A stretch of 64,000 nt of DNA from Amphibacillus sp. MSJ-3 (GCF_018919165.1 NZ_JAHLQM010000009.1:1-64000), one strand, 5' to 3'; shown: positions 1 through 8,321, numbered from the stretch's first letter. Translations and numbers: made by a program. Notes: generated by a model not told the origin, from the letters alone.

Positions 1-142
1 GGATCAATAACAATTATTCTCTTTTCCAAGAACATTAAATTAGTATTTAACCAATTTTTAATAGCTAAATCTCATGTTTTTATTTATTCCTTAGTTTTCA
101 TAGAACTTTTTACATTACCCAAAAATTTTAGGAGGGTTAAAA

Positions 143-376
143 ATGATTGAAGAACTTGGAACTCAGGCACTCATGAGTATAACCTCACATATTGTATTTA
201 TTATCATTACTTGGCAGGTGTTACAAGCTGTAAGACTGGATGAAATATTTAAGAAAAATCGTATTTTTGAAGCGAGAATTGTAATCATATTTTTGACCAT
301 TACAATTGGTGCAACTGTCAGCAACTTTTTCCTTGATTTAATCCATTGGACACAGCAACTTTTATATTTATTTTAA
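143..376 (+). CDS. ywzB: DUF1146 family membrane protein (YwzB-like)
   Basis: This 77-residue protein has two hydrophobic segments (about residues 10-28 and 44-66), so it is probably a small inner-membrane protein. Its size, topology and position just upstream of ywmB-murA-spoIID match YwzB of B. subtilis, the DUF1146 family, whose function is unknown. A good ribosome binding site (GGAGGG at 131-136) stands six bases before the ATG. In relatives the atp operon lies upstream, but only 142 non-coding bases are visible here. The assignment rests on family resemblance plus conserved order. Confidence 0.85.
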   Translation: MIEELGTQALMSITSHIVFIIITWQVLQAVRLDEIFKKNRIFEARIVIIFLTITIGATVSNFFLDLIHWTQQLLYLF

Positions 377-706
377 TTAGGATCATTGAGTCAATCGTGG
401 TGAACCTTAATCTAAGCGGATTCTTCATCTCCCTCTGATCGAAGTTTTACTAGATTGACTACTGATCTTCGACTAATCACTAGATGGCTTTTGCCATGTG
501 ATTGAAGTATAAGTTTTACAACCAATTAAGCTAGGATAAATTGCTTCGATATTGCTATTTCATTCGAGCAAGTTGATAGAAGCATAGATAGTTTGAAAAT
601 TGAGTGTTGAATGTAGTTAAAATAGGGTAACTTACTATTAGATTATCGTATAAGATCGTTTCATTCAGGTCATACTTGATAGTAAAACGATTGAGGAGAA
701 ACGATA
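377..706. other. Intergenic stretch without a recognised gene
   Basis: These 330 bases between ywzB and ywmB contain no convincing reading frame and no clear promoter or terminator. The ywmB ribosome binding site (GAGGAG) lies at the right edge. Confidence 0.5.
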
Positions 707-1393
707 ATGAAGCGAATCATTCATAGTCTACTCATCTTTAGTTTACTAGAGACATTCATTCCAATTCAAGAAGCTACACCTTTAGAAGAGTTATTATCTT
801 TTGCAGAAGAACATCACTATCAAGTTGAATATGGTGAATTAACAATAAAGGAATCTTTTCAGTTTGAGAAATTAGATGATCTAGACGCAGAAATTATTCA
901 GGCAGGTTTTACAAAGCAGGAGACTGATTTTGACTATCTCTTGGGGAATTATCAACGTCAATTGGGGGAAAATCTTAAAGAAGAATTAACCATTATTCGG
1001 ACTGGTGACAAGCGAGAAATGACGATTAATTATAATCTATCAGGTGATGTGATTAGTTTATTTCAAAATAGAGAATATTACAATTTGTTTAAATCATTCA
1101 TTGGAACTATTTACACAAAAGAGAAGTATGATTATGCTTGTATTAGCTTATCAGAACATGATATGATTGTAAGTGGTTATTTTTTAGAAAGATTAGAAGA
1201 AAACTTAAATTACCAAGAGATTGATAGACTAGAAGAACCAGATTTCATTGTGATATCCGGTTATTCAGCCCAATTTAGTCAAACGATACCTATTGAAAAT
1301 GAACAAATGAATATGCAAATTTCAGCACGAAAAGGAAGGAATGGTGAATTCACCTTTATGATAGGCACACCAATCCTAACGACTGAATACTAA
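707..1393 (+). CDS. ywmB: YwmB family protein
   Basis: The 228-residue product starts with a short basic-hydrophobic stretch (residues 1-22) that looks like a signal peptide or anchor. The rest is a soluble acidic domain with alternating strands typical of the YwmB (TATA-box-binding-like fold) family of Bacillaceae. The role of the family is unknown. Position immediately before murA is conserved in Bacillus and is the main support; murA follows after 36 bases, so co-transcription is likely. Confidence 0.8.
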   Translation: MKRIIHSLLIFSLLETFIPIQEATPLEELLSFAEEHHYQVEYGELTIKESFQFEKLDDLDAEIIQAGFTKQETDFDYLLGNYQRQLGENLKEELTIIRTGDKREMTINYNLSGDVISLFQNREYYNLFKSFIGTIYTKEKYDYACISLSEHDMIVSGYFLERLEENLNYQEIDRLEEPDFIVISGYSAQFSQTIPIENEQMNMQISARKGRNGEFTFMIGTPILTTEY

Positions 1394-1429
1394 TGATATA
1401 TAGACTTTGATATTAGAGGAGAATGCATC

Positions 1430-2746
1430 TTGGAAAAGATAATAATTAAAGGTGGTTGCCGCCTATCTGGAACAGTAAAGGTTGAAGGAGCAAAAAACGC
1501 TGTATTACCTGTTATAGCAGCAACACTGATGGCGAGTAGTGGTGAATCTAAGATTCATAATGTCCCAGCCTTAGCCGATGTATATACAATGAATGATGTT
1601 TTAAAACATATGAATGCTGAAATAAACTTTAGCGATAATCAATTAAAGGTGAATGCCGTTAAACCTTTATTAACGGAAGCACCACTAGAATATGTGACTA
1701 AAATGCGTGCATCTGTGCTTGTTTTAGGACCTTTGTTGGCGAGATATGGGCACGCAAAGGTTGCTATGCCAGGTGGATGTGCCATTGGGTCTCGTCCAAT
1801 TGACCTACATCTAAAAGGCTTTGAGGCTCTAGGCGCTCATGTCCATGTCGGAAATGGATTTGTGGAAGTATACAAGGATAAACCTTTGAAAGGTGCGAAG
1901 GTTTATTTAGACATGCCTAGTGTAGGAGCAACAGAGAATATTATGATGGCAGCAGCGTTAGCTAAAGGAAAAACAATTATTGAAAATGCCGCAAAAGAAC
2001 CTGAAATTGTTGATCTAGCAAACTTCTTGAACAAAATGGGCGCTAGAGTGGTCGGCGCTGGTACTGAAATGATTAAAATTTATGGTGTTGATTCTTTACA
2101 TGGTGCAGAACATACGATTATTCCTGATCGTATTGAAGCAGGTACATTTATGGTCGCAGCAGCTTTGACAGGCGGAAATGTCCTTGTTGAAGGAGCAGAA
2201 TTAGAACACTCACGTTCGATCATTTCTAAAATGGAAGAAATGGGTGTGACGTTTATTGAAGAACCAAACGGAATCAGAGTGATTGGTCCAGAGAAATTAA
2301 ATCCAGTCGATATCAAAACACTCCCTTATCCAGGCTTCCCTACAGATATGCAATCACAAATGATGACATTGATGTTGAAAGCAGAAGGTACAAGTGTAGT
2401 GACAGAAACTGTTTTTGAAAATCGCTTTATGCATGTTGAAGAATTCAGACGAATGAATGCCAATATGAAAATTGAAGGTCGAAGTGTTGTGATTAAAGGC
2501 GATCGAGAATTGCAAGGCGCCGAAGTGCAAGCAACGGATCTAAGAGCAGGTGCTTCACTTGTTTTACTTGGCTTAGTATCAGAAGGCTATACACGTGTTA
2601 CAGAATTAAAGCATATTGACCGCGGTTATGTTGATCTCGTTGGGAAATTAGCTGCATTAGGTGCTGAAATTGAACGTGTAGATGAAGTTCAAATCGATCT
2701 TTCGACTCAATCAGAAGAACAAATCGAACAAGTATCTTCATTATAG
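1430..2746 (+). CDS. murA: UDP-N-acetylglucosamine 1-carboxyvinyltransferase MurA
   Basis: MurA transfers enolpyruvate from PEP to UDP-GlcNAc, the first committed step of peptidoglycan synthesis in the cytoplasm. The 438-residue length is normal for the Firmicutes MurA1 (MurAA) type. Lys22 in the AKNAVLPV stretch and Cys117 in [14 protein letters not shown] are the expected substrate-binding and catalytic residues, the latter being the fosfomycin target. Translation starts at TTG, with the ribosome binding site AGAGGAG ending nine bases upstream; the MEKIIIKGG start fits the family. The gene ends in a clear terminator, so spoIID is transcribed separately. Confidence 0.97.
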   Translation: MEKIIIKGGCRLSGTVKVEGAKNAVLPVIAATLMASSGESKIHNVPALADVYTMNDVLKHMNAEINFSDNQLKVNAVKPLLTEAPLEYVTKMRASVLVLGPLLARYGHAKVAMPGGCAIGSRPIDLHLKGFEALGAHVHVGNGFVEVYKDKPLKGAKVYLDMPSVGATENIMMAAALAKGKTIIENAAKEPEIVDLANFLNKMGARVVGAGTEMIKIYGVDSLHGAEHTIIPDRIEAGTFMVAAALTGGNVLVEGAELEHSRSIISKMEEMGVTFIEEPNGIRVIGPEKLNPVDIKTLPYPGFPTDMQSQMMTLMLKAEGTSVVTETVFENRFMHVEEFRRMNANMKIEGRSVVIKGDRELQGAEVQATDLRAGASLVLLGLVSEGYTRVTELKHIDRGYVDLVGKLAALGAEIERVDEVQIDLSTQSEEQIEQVSSL

Positions 2747-2757
2747 GATGAAATATC

Positions 2758-2792
2758 AAAAACTAATCATCATAAGGGTGATTAGTTTTTTT
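2758..2792 (+). terminator. Rho-independent terminator of murA
   Basis: A 12-bp stem (AAAAACTAATCA paired with TGATTAGTTTTT) closes a short loop and runs into a T tract. Confidence 0.85.
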
Positions 2793-2875
2793 CTATACAA
2801 AAAATAAAAATAGGCATGATTATCGGCTTTGTTTTTGAGGAAAATAATCTTCCAATTAAAAAATAATGAATCGAT

Positions 2876-2904
2876 GTATAGTTATTCTACTATTTACATA
2901 GATT
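2876..2904 (+). promoter_or_regulatory. Putative sigma-E promoter of spoIID
   Basis: GTATAGT (2876-2882) and CATAGATT (2897-2904) are separated by 14 bases. They match the known sigma-E elements KMATATT and CATACAHT, and spoIID is a classic sigma-E gene. The predicted transcript begins near 2911, so translation cannot begin at the TTG at 2829 although the frame is open from there. Confidence 0.65.
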
Positions 2905-2942
2905 ATATTGTTATCAATTTTTTTAGATTGGAGGGCTTTACG

Positions 2943-3968
2943 ATTCGATTAAACTCAAAGAAGCACATGATAATGAAGCCGATTGTCGTTCTAAGTACGC
3001 TGATTACAATGATTGTTCTAAGTCTACCAACTATTATTATCCTACTCTTTTCCAAAGAGCCAATAGAAGAATCGGTTAGCGAACCAATAAATATGGAGGA
3101 AAATTTGGAAGCTGAGAGTGCTGTGATGGTTAATGTTGAACGATCTGCAACGAGTGAAGTGGAGTCGATCCCCCTTGAACAGTATGTTGCCAGTGTTGTT
3201 GCTTCTGAAATGCCAGCGGATTTTGAACTAGAGGCACTAAAAGCACAAGCGTTGGCTGCGCGTACCTATATTGTTCAATATTTACTTGCGACAGGTTCTG
3301 TTGATCCCGAACAGACGATCACAGATACGGTTCAACATCAAGTATATCGAAATGATGTTGAGCTTAAAGAACTATGGGGTAGTGACTACCATTGGAAAAT
3401 GGAGAAAATTACTGAAGCAGTACGAACAACAGCAGGGCAAATTTTAACCTATGATCAAAGCCCAATCACACCGGTGTTTTTCTCAACAAGTAATGGAAAA
3501 ACAGAAAATGCAGAAGACTATTGGGAAAATGCACTACCATACCTCGTGAGTGTTGATAGTCCCTGGGATCTAGAGTCACCAAAATACTTAGATCAAAAAA
3601 GCATTCCAACTGCGGAGCTGGAGCAAGAGCTAGGGATTAACTTAACAGAACCTATTAATGAACCTCCAATGACATACACTGATAGCCACCGAGTTCAAAC
3701 AGTAGAATTAGGAGGACATACTTTTACTGGAAGAGAAGTACGGGAAACATTTGATTTACAATCAACAGATTTTGAAATTGAACAAAAAAATGATCATATT
3801 ATTTTTACAACAAGAGGTTTCGGTCATGGTGTTGGCATGAGTCAATATGGAGCTAATGGCATGGCGCAAGAAGGAAAAAGCTATCAAGATATTGTTACTC
3901 ATTATTATCGTGGGGTTGAAATATCAACGATAGATGAGATCAATTCTCCTTATCTCGCAAAAAAATAA
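2943..3968 (+). CDS. spoIID: Stage II sporulation protein D (SpoIID)
   Basis: SpoIID is the membrane-anchored lytic transglycosylase of the DMP complex that drives engulfment in the mother cell. After a short basic segment, one membrane helix (PIVVLSTL to IIILLF) is followed by the SpoIID domain with VASEMPADF, which carries the catalytic Glu, then FFSTSNGKTENAEDYW and GFGHGVGMSQYGANGMA. The frame is open from 2829, but the sigma-E promoter lies inside that extension. The only strong ribosome binding site, GGAGGG at 2930-2935, stands seven bases before an ATT at 2943. I therefore propose the rare ATT start. The alternatives are the ATGs at 2967 and 2973, which lack a well-spaced site. The family call is firm; the start is inferred. 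Confidence 0.93.
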   Translation: MRLNSKKHMIMKPIVVLSTLITMIVLSLPTIIILLFSKEPIEESVSEPINMEENLEAESAVMVNVERSATSEVESIPLEQYVASVVASEMPADFELEALKAQALAARTYIVQYLLATGSVDPEQTITDTVQHQVYRNDVELKELWGSDYHWKMEKITEAVRTTAGQILTYDQSPITPVFFSTSNGKTENAEDYWENALPYLVSVDSPWDLESPKYLDQKSIPTAELEQELGINLTEPINEPPMTYTDSHRVQTVELGGHTFTGREVRETFDLQSTDFEIEQKNDHIIFTTRGFGHGVGMSQYGANGMAQEGKSYQDIVTHYYRGVEISTIDEINSPYLAKK

Positions 3969-3977
3969 AAATTAAAT

Positions 3978-4006
3978 GTATATAAATTCCTCTTTCTGAT
4001 CAGAAT
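3978..4006 (+). promoter_or_regulatory. Possible sigma-F promoter of spoIIQ
   Basis: GTATA (3978-3982) and GATCAGAAT (3998-4006), 15 bases apart, resemble sigma-F elements except for the second G of the -10. The predicted start would fall almost on the ribosome binding site, so this is tentative. Confidence 0.3.
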
Positions 4007-4025
4007 GGTTGCTGAGGTGATAAAA

Positions 4026-4877
4026 ATGAAAGAGGAAAAACGTGGGCTTAAAAACCACTGGAAACAAATTGTAAGGAAAAAAGGCTTTTTCCCAGCACTT
4101 TATCTTGTGATCGCAGCAATCCTGCTTACAGGGGTGCTATGGTATCAAAATCTAAACCGAGTCTCAGAACCCGATTTAAATTTAAATTACCAAGATGAAT
4201 TACGCGGGGAGAATCCACTTGATTTAGATGAACCATCAGAACCTGCGACAACACCAGTGGAAAATGTAAGCTTACCGATATTGTCAGAAGAGAACACGCA
4301 GATTGTCACAAAGTTTTATGAGCATGGAATTGATCAGGAAGAGCAAGAACAAGCACTCGTATTTTACAACAATAACTATTACCAAAGCCAGGGAATTGAT
4401 ATCGCTGCTACAAATGAAGACCCATTACAAGTAGTGGCTGCATTAAGTGGTGAAGTTATTGAAGTAAAAGAAGACCCTTTGCTCGGTTATGTCGTTCAAA
4501 TTGAACATGAACATGATGTAACTACCTATTACTCAAGCTTAACTGATGTTGAAGTTGAACCAAGTCAGAAGGTATCTCAAGGAGATATCATTGCTCATGC
4601 AGGAACAAGTTTATTTAGTCAAGATAAAGGCATCCATGTCCATTTTGAAATTCGAAAAGATGGTCAACCTGTTAATCCAGAATCGTTTTTAGATCAACCT
4701 GTTACAGATATAACCGTTGAAGAAACAGCGGATGTATCAGATGACCCTACTGATCAAGATCTAAATCAATCTGAGCTGGAACCAGATCAATCAGAACCGG
4801 AACCAGAGCAGTCTAATCCAGAACCAGATCAATCTGATCAGGAACTAGAATCAGGCATAACAACAACACATACCTAA
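4026..4877 (+). CDS. spoIIQ: Forespore protein SpoIIQ, degenerate LytM domain
   Basis: SpoIIQ spans the forespore membrane and binds SpoIIIAH across the intermembrane space, forming the feeding-tube channel. The sequence shows one membrane helix (about residues 19-40), an acidic linker, then an M23/LytM domain. The first zinc-ligand position reads SQGID instead of HxGxD, as in B. subtilis SpoIIQ, while HVHFE is kept, so the domain is probably non-catalytic. An unusual C-terminal tail of about 40 residues is rich in DQSEPEPEQ-like repeats. The ATG at 4026 is chosen over 4005 because GAGGTG (4014-4019) precedes it by six bases. spoIID directly upstream is the usual order. Confidence 0.93.
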   Translation: MKEEKRGLKNHWKQIVRKKGFFPALYLVIAAILLTGVLWYQNLNRVSEPDLNLNYQDELRGENPLDLDEPSEPATTPVENVSLPILSEENTQIVTKFYEHGIDQEEQEQALVFYNNNYYQSQGIDIAATNEDPLQVVAALSGEVIEVKEDPLLGYVVQIEHEHDVTTYYSSLTDVEVEPSQKVSQGDIIAHAGTSLFSQDKGIHVHFEIRKDGQPVNPESFLDQPVTDITVEETADVSDDPTDQDLNQSELEPDQSEPEPEQSNPEPDQSDQELESGITTTHT

Positions 4878-4883
4878 TTATTA

Positions 4884-4922
4884 AAAAACTCAGTACTTTT
4901 AAAAGGGTGCTGGGTTTTTTTA
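4884..4922 (+). terminator. Terminator of spoIIQ
   Basis: AAACTCAGTAC pairs, with G-U wobble, with GTGCTGGGTTT across a loop, followed by seven T. Confidence 0.8.
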
Positions 4923-5099
4923 TTTTCAAGTAACTGATAAAAGAAGCTATTGCTTAAACTACTCATCGCTTAATTTCTAACAAAGTTTAAAATGGTAGCC
5001 TTCTGTCGGCAATCGGATAAGGGCTTACTATATTGATCTTAATATCAAAAAATGTGGTAATTTGTCGAACGATTTATCAAAAAAAGAACTTGTAAAATT

Positions 5100-5128
5100 T
5101 TGAATACATGTAACAATAGAGATATAAG
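5100..5128 (+). promoter_or_regulatory. Sigma-A-type promoter of the AimR-like gene
   Basis: TTGAAT (5100-5105) and TATAAG (5123-5128) are spaced by exactly 17 bases. The predicted start is near 5135, just before the strong ribosome binding site AGGAGGGG at about 5144. Confidence 0.6.
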
Positions 5129-5157
5129 ATAAAATTGTTTAATAGGAGGGGAATTCA

Positions 5158-6156
5158 ATGTCGCACTTGGAACATACAACGAGTAGAATGGATGCCGAAC
5201 ACTATTCAGTTTGGTTAGAAATGCATGTCGATATTGAAGAACATCCTAACAGATTGAAAAATTTTTTTCTCAACACGAATGATCCCTATTCTCAATGTGT
5301 TGGTTTAGAGTATTTGTTGATGAATGGCTATTATTCAGAGTTGGACGAGCTCATTGAAAAGAATAGGCACCATGCAAATTATAAAAACCAAGAATGGGCA
5401 AACTTATATCGGCTTATTATGGCTAAACAGAGTCGAGCAATTAACCATACAAAGTTACTTTCAATGGCTCAGGATTTTAAAACAGAAGATCTATCCTTAC
5501 AATGTATTCAGTTATTTTTTATCATTTCCCTTCATTTTGATATGTTTGAATATGAGATATTAGCAAATAAACTTGATCTTCTAACAGATAAAATAAAGAA
5601 GGTTAATCATCGAATATTAGGGCCACTTCTGAATCAACGTTTAAAGCTTGTACAATTTAACCATTATTGGAAGCGAAATGAGATGCTTCTAGCACGAAAA
5701 CATGGTTTTGATGCCTTAGCACAAACAAACAATAAGCGGATTTTAGCAAACTTACACATTAATTTGAGTTTATCCTATATTTTTGATGATTTTGAATCGG
5801 CAAAATATCATTTGGATGAGACAATAAAATTTGCAAAAGAAATTAAGTTAACAAGATTACTTAATTTAGTTAATAATAATAATATCCCTTTTATATATGC
5901 TCATTTTAATCAACCAAATAATATTGTAACACCAGTGAAAAGTGAGCAGGCCCATTTAGCAATAGCACGGGGCGATTTATTAACAGCACAACAATTATTA
6001 TCGGAAGTAACTGAAGATACACCGTTCACCAAGTATTATTTAGGTCGTGCACATCAGGATCGCCGCCTTCTTCTTCAGTCTTATAATGAATTCTTAGAGC
6101 AACGAAGCGATCATTTTTTTGCGCGCCTACCTTTAACAGCATTGAAGAATCTGTAA
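5158..6156 (+). CDS. AimR-like (RRNPP-type) peptide-pheromone receptor without an obvious HTH
   Basis: The 332-residue, all-helical, TPR-like protein resembles the AimR family of arbitrium receptors. Supporting stretches are CVGLEYLLMNGYYSELDELI near residue 50, INLSLSYIFDDFESAKYHLD near residue 210, a run of Asn (NNNNIPFIY) followed by QAHLAIARGDLLTAQQLL, and a C-terminal YYLGRAHQDRRLLLQSYNEF segment. AimR proteins are typically about 380-390 residues with an N-terminal helix-turn-helix; here roughly 50 residues are missing and no HTH is apparent. The ribosome binding site and promoter show that the ORF is not simply mis-started. It probably acts by protein-protein contact rather than DNA binding (inference). 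The next gene, 40 bases downstream, encodes a secreted repeat peptide, the arrangement expected of a receptor with its cognate signal. No phage genes are nearby. Confidence 0.6.
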   Translation: MSHLEHTTSRMDAEHYSVWLEMHVDIEEHPNRLKNFFLNTNDPYSQCVGLEYLLMNGYYSELDELIEKNRHHANYKNQEWANLYRLIMAKQSRAINHTKLLSMAQDFKTEDLSLQCIQLFFIISLHFDMFEYEILANKLDLLTDKIKKVNHRILGPLLNQRLKLVQFNHYWKRNEMLLARKHGFDALAQTNNKRILANLHINLSLSYIFDDFESAKYHLDETIKFAKEIKLTRLLNLVNNNNIPFIYAHFNQPNNIVTPVKSEQAHLAIARGDLLTAQQLLSEVTEDTPFTKYYLGRAHQDRRLLLQSYNEFLEQRSDHFFARLPLTALKNL

Positions 6157-6196
6157 CTTCAGTTAATTCATAAATAATGCTAAGGAGGTGACAAGC

Positions 6197-6685
6197 ATGT
6201 TGCGTAAACTACCTAAAGTTACCCTAACGCTCATGATTGTTACAGGGTTATCAGTCATACAACTAGACTCTACACCTTCTGTTAAGGCTGAAAAGAATCT
6301 TTATCAAGATCCAGAGCATGGTGAAATTTTTGGAGACCCAGAGCATGGTGAAATCTTTGGAGATCCAGAACACGGTGAGATCTCCCGAGACCCAGAGCAT
6401 GGTGAGATCTTCCGAGATCCAGAACACGGCGAGATTTTCCGAGACCCAGAACATGGTGAGATCTTTAGAGATCCAGAACATGGCGAGATCTTCCGAGACC
6501 CAGAACATGGTGAAATCTTTAGAGATCCAGAACACGGCGAGATCTTCCGAGATCCAGAGCATGGTGAAATCTTTGGAGATCCAGAACATGGCGAGATCTT
6601 CCGAGATCCAGAGCATGGTGAAATCTTTGGAGATCCAGAACATGGCGAGATCTTCCGAGATCCAGAACATGGTGAAATTTTTTAA
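6197..6685 (+). CDS. Secreted pro-peptide with 14 tandem nine-residue repeats (putative pheromone precursor)
   Basis: The 162-residue product starts MLRKLPKVTLTLMIVTGL, a Sec-type signal peptide probably cut after VKA. A short linker (EKNLYQ) leads into 14 consecutive copies of DPEHGEIF, joined by R or G (DPEHGEIFR or DPEHGEIFG; one copy reads EIS). The protein ends exactly on the repeat. ATG 6197 has the perfect ribosome binding site AAGGAGGTGA (6182-6191). RRNPP signals are made as secreted precursors with a C-terminal mature peptide; here a protease cutting at Arg or within each repeat could release many copies from one chain. Pairing with the AimR-like gene upstream supports a signalling role, but the mature peptide is unknown. 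A structural surface-repeat function is the alternative. Confidence 0.6.
   Translation: MLRKLPKVTLTLMIVTGLSVIQLDSTPSVKAEKNLYQDPEHGEIFGDPEHGEIFGDPEHGEISRDPEHGEIFRDPEHGEIFRDPEHGEIFRDPEHGEIFRDPEHGEIFRDPEHGEIFRDPEHGEIFGDPEHGEIFRDPEHGEIFGDPEHGEIFRDPEHGEIF
6308..6682 (+). repeat. 27-bp coding tandem repeat, 14 units
   Basis: Units of 27 bp repeat in frame. Later units (about 6530-6680) alternate between two codon variants (pagAACatGGC type with TTCC and pagAGCatGGT type with TTTG), giving a 54-bp higher-order period that points to recent dimer expansion. Confidence 0.95.
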
Positions 6686-6706
6686 GCTGAATACGCGTTT
6701 GTGATT

Positions 6707-6744
6707 GTGGCTTTCCCTTGATGAGTGGAAAGTCACTTTTTTTT
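6707..6744 (+). terminator. Terminator of the repeat-peptide gene
   Basis: GTGGCTTTCC pairs with GGAAAGTCAC over a 10-base loop and is followed by eight T. Confidence 0.9.
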
Positions 6745-6765
6745 GCACAGATGAATTTTGCTATC

Positions 6766-6900
6766 GATTAACTGTCTTTAAGACCACTACTTCAATCAAA
6801 TAACTGGATGGGTTGATGGTAGGGCTTGATAGTTAGTAAAAGCTTGATCTGTTCATCTGGAACTTAATGGGGAAACCTCACTTTATTACCATTTCTCTAT
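6766..6900 (+). repeat. Dispersed intergenic repeat, degenerate copy
   Basis: Shared blocks with the copies at 18.7 kb and 12.1 kb include TTAACTG near the left end and TAGTAAAAGCTTGATCTGTT in the middle, the latter resembling CAGTAAAGGCCCGATTTGTT. The rest of 6745-7066 shows no gene. Confidence 0.45.
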
Positions 6901-7066
6901 AAAAACATATACGAACACTTGATCCCATATTAATTTTTTGCTATCATGTTATTAGAGAATACACCCCAGATTAATCCTCATTATTTTAAAGGATGTGTTA
7001 AAATGATCCTAACATCAAACACACAAATTATCTTCTAACGATTACGCTGTAAATGACCCACGACTA

Positions 7067-7951
7067 ATGATTTATGAAAAAAAGAAAACGTATATTAAGC
7101 ATGATCAGTTGTTTAAAGAATTGATTGGAAATTTTTTTGAGGAGTTTCTAGAAGCCTTTTTTCCTGAGTTCCATGCTGATATCGATTTTGGATCGATCAA
7201 ACCCTTATCGGAAGAATTATTCACGGATCTAATGGATGGTGAAAATCGTCGGGTTGATCTTGTAATTGAAGCAAAACTAAAAAGAAGAGAAACGCTCATT
7301 GTCGTTCACGTCGAACCCCAAAGTAGCTTTCAAGAAAACTTTCATCAGCGAATGTTCTTATATTTTTGTTTACTTTATCAAAAGTATAGAAAGCCAATCC
7401 TACCCATTGCTGTTTTTAGTTATGATGATATACGCACAGAAGAAAACCAGTTTAAGCTTGATTTGCTAGGTTTCCAAGTCTTATCCTTTAATTTTTTGAC
7501 TTTAGAATTAAAGAAAAAGCATTGGAAAGACTATCTGAAGTCAAATAATCCGGTAGCCGCTGCATTATTAAGTAAAATGGGATATAAGGAAGAAGAAAAG
7601 ATCCAGGTGAAAAAGGAATTTTTACGGATTTTAGTAAATATGAAATTGGATCCAGCACGAACACGATTTATCCATGACTTTTTTGAACAGTATTTAAAAC
7701 TCAATGAAGAGGAGGAGGCGATACTCATGCGAGAGATAAGCCAACTAGATAATGCGCATGAATTTACTCAGTTACCAAATTCATGGGAGGAAAAGGGAAG
7801 GAAAGAAGGAAAAAAAGAAGGAAAAAAGGAAGGAAAAAAAGAAGTTGCGCTTGAGATGTTAAAAGAGGGAGCGACGATTGATTTTATCTCCAGGGTAACA
7901 AAGCTAGATCAGGCAGAGATTGAACAATTAAGAAAATCCGCTGGTCAGTAG
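7067..7951 (+). CDS. Rpn family (PD-(D/E)XK) recombination-promoting nuclease-like protein
   Basis: The 294-residue protein matches Rpn/YhgA-like proteins: HDQLFKELIGNFFEEFLEAFFP near the N terminus, then RRVDLVIEAKL with VVHVEPQS as the nuclease core, a helical middle region and a C-terminal linker of GKKE repeats (about residues 241-259) before a small helix-turn-helix-like tail (FISRVTKLDQAEIEQLRK). Related E. coli proteins are DNA nucleases that promote RecA-independent recombination. Such genes are mobile and often multicopy. The ATG has no recognisable ribosome binding site, unlike its neighbours, so expression may be poor or the start may differ. A transposon-like or defence-like role cannot be decided from sequence. 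Confidence 0.75.
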   Translation: MIYEKKKTYIKHDQLFKELIGNFFEEFLEAFFPEFHADIDFGSIKPLSEELFTDLMDGENRRVDLVIEAKLKRRETLIVVHVEPQSSFQENFHQRMFLYFCLLYQKYRKPILPIAVFSYDDIRTEENQFKLDLLGFQVLSFNFLTLELKKKHWKDYLKSNNPVAAALLSKMGYKEEEKIQVKKEFLRILVNMKLDPARTRFIHDFFEQYLKLNEEEEAILMREISQLDNAHEFTQLPNSWEEKGRKEGKKEGKKEGKKEVALEMLKEGATIDFISRVTKLDQAEIEQLRKSAGQ

Positions 7952-7998
7952 GAAGGGCGACTTTTTAATTAACTTGTTTACTAAATTAAAAGCCTGAT

Positions 7999-8038
7999 AA
8001 GAGCCTAGATAGGATCAATCCTGTTTGGGCTTTTTCAT
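7999..8038 (+). terminator. Terminator after the Rpn-like gene
   Basis: AGCC and AGGAT arms pair with ATCCT and GGCT, leading into TTTTT. Confidence 0.6.
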
Positions 8039-8055
8039 AGTTACTTTTCATTACA

Positions 8056-8135
8056 GATTAACGGACGGGTTGCTTCCAACTTCAATTATAGAAGGGAAGC
8101 GACTGGCTAATAAGTAAAAGAAGGAAAGTTACTAC
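8056..8135 (+). repeat. Fragment of the dispersed intergenic repeat
   Basis: AGATTAACGGACGG, then ACTTCAATTATAGAAGGGA, resembles the left half of the copy at 18,728 (ATTAACTGATTATAAG, then CCTCAATTATACAAGGGA). Confidence 0.45.
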
Positions 8136-8252
8136 TGAGTGAAGAGTTATTTGATCAACTACAAGACTCGATTGAATTCTTTGACCTTTAACATTCAATG
8201 AAATTTGAAGTGGGCGTCTCACTGATGGCTATACTGAGGTAAATAATTCTAC

Positions 8253-8281
8253 TTGATAAATCGAACATTAGTTCGTATAAT
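8253..8281 (+). promoter_or_regulatory. SOS promoter: sigma-A promoter with LexA (DinR) box in the spacer
   Basis: TTGATA (8253-8258) and a perfect TATAAT (8276-8281) are 17 bases apart. The spacer contains CGAACATTAGTTCG (8262-8275), an exact match to the Bacillus LexA operator CGAAC-N4-GTTCG. LexA bound here would block RNA polymerase, so the downstream polymerase operon should be induced by DNA damage. Confidence 0.92.
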
Positions 8282-8321
8282 GGATTTAGGATTTGCAAAG
8301 TAATTTACGGAGATGAATGTA

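Noticed and set aside
6308-6682. CRISPR-like array
   Set aside because: The 27-bp units are contiguous, with no unique spacers, and are in frame with a coding sequence.
5158-6685. Part of a prophage, because of the AimR-like gene
   Set aside because: No integrase, repressor, structural or lysis genes are present; flanking genes are core sporulation genes and small accessory genes.
6263-6748. Long open frames on both strands across the 27-bp repeat array
   Set aside because: They arise because the repeat has no stop in several frames; only the 6197-6685 frame has a signal peptide, a perfect ribosome binding site and ends exactly at the repeat end.
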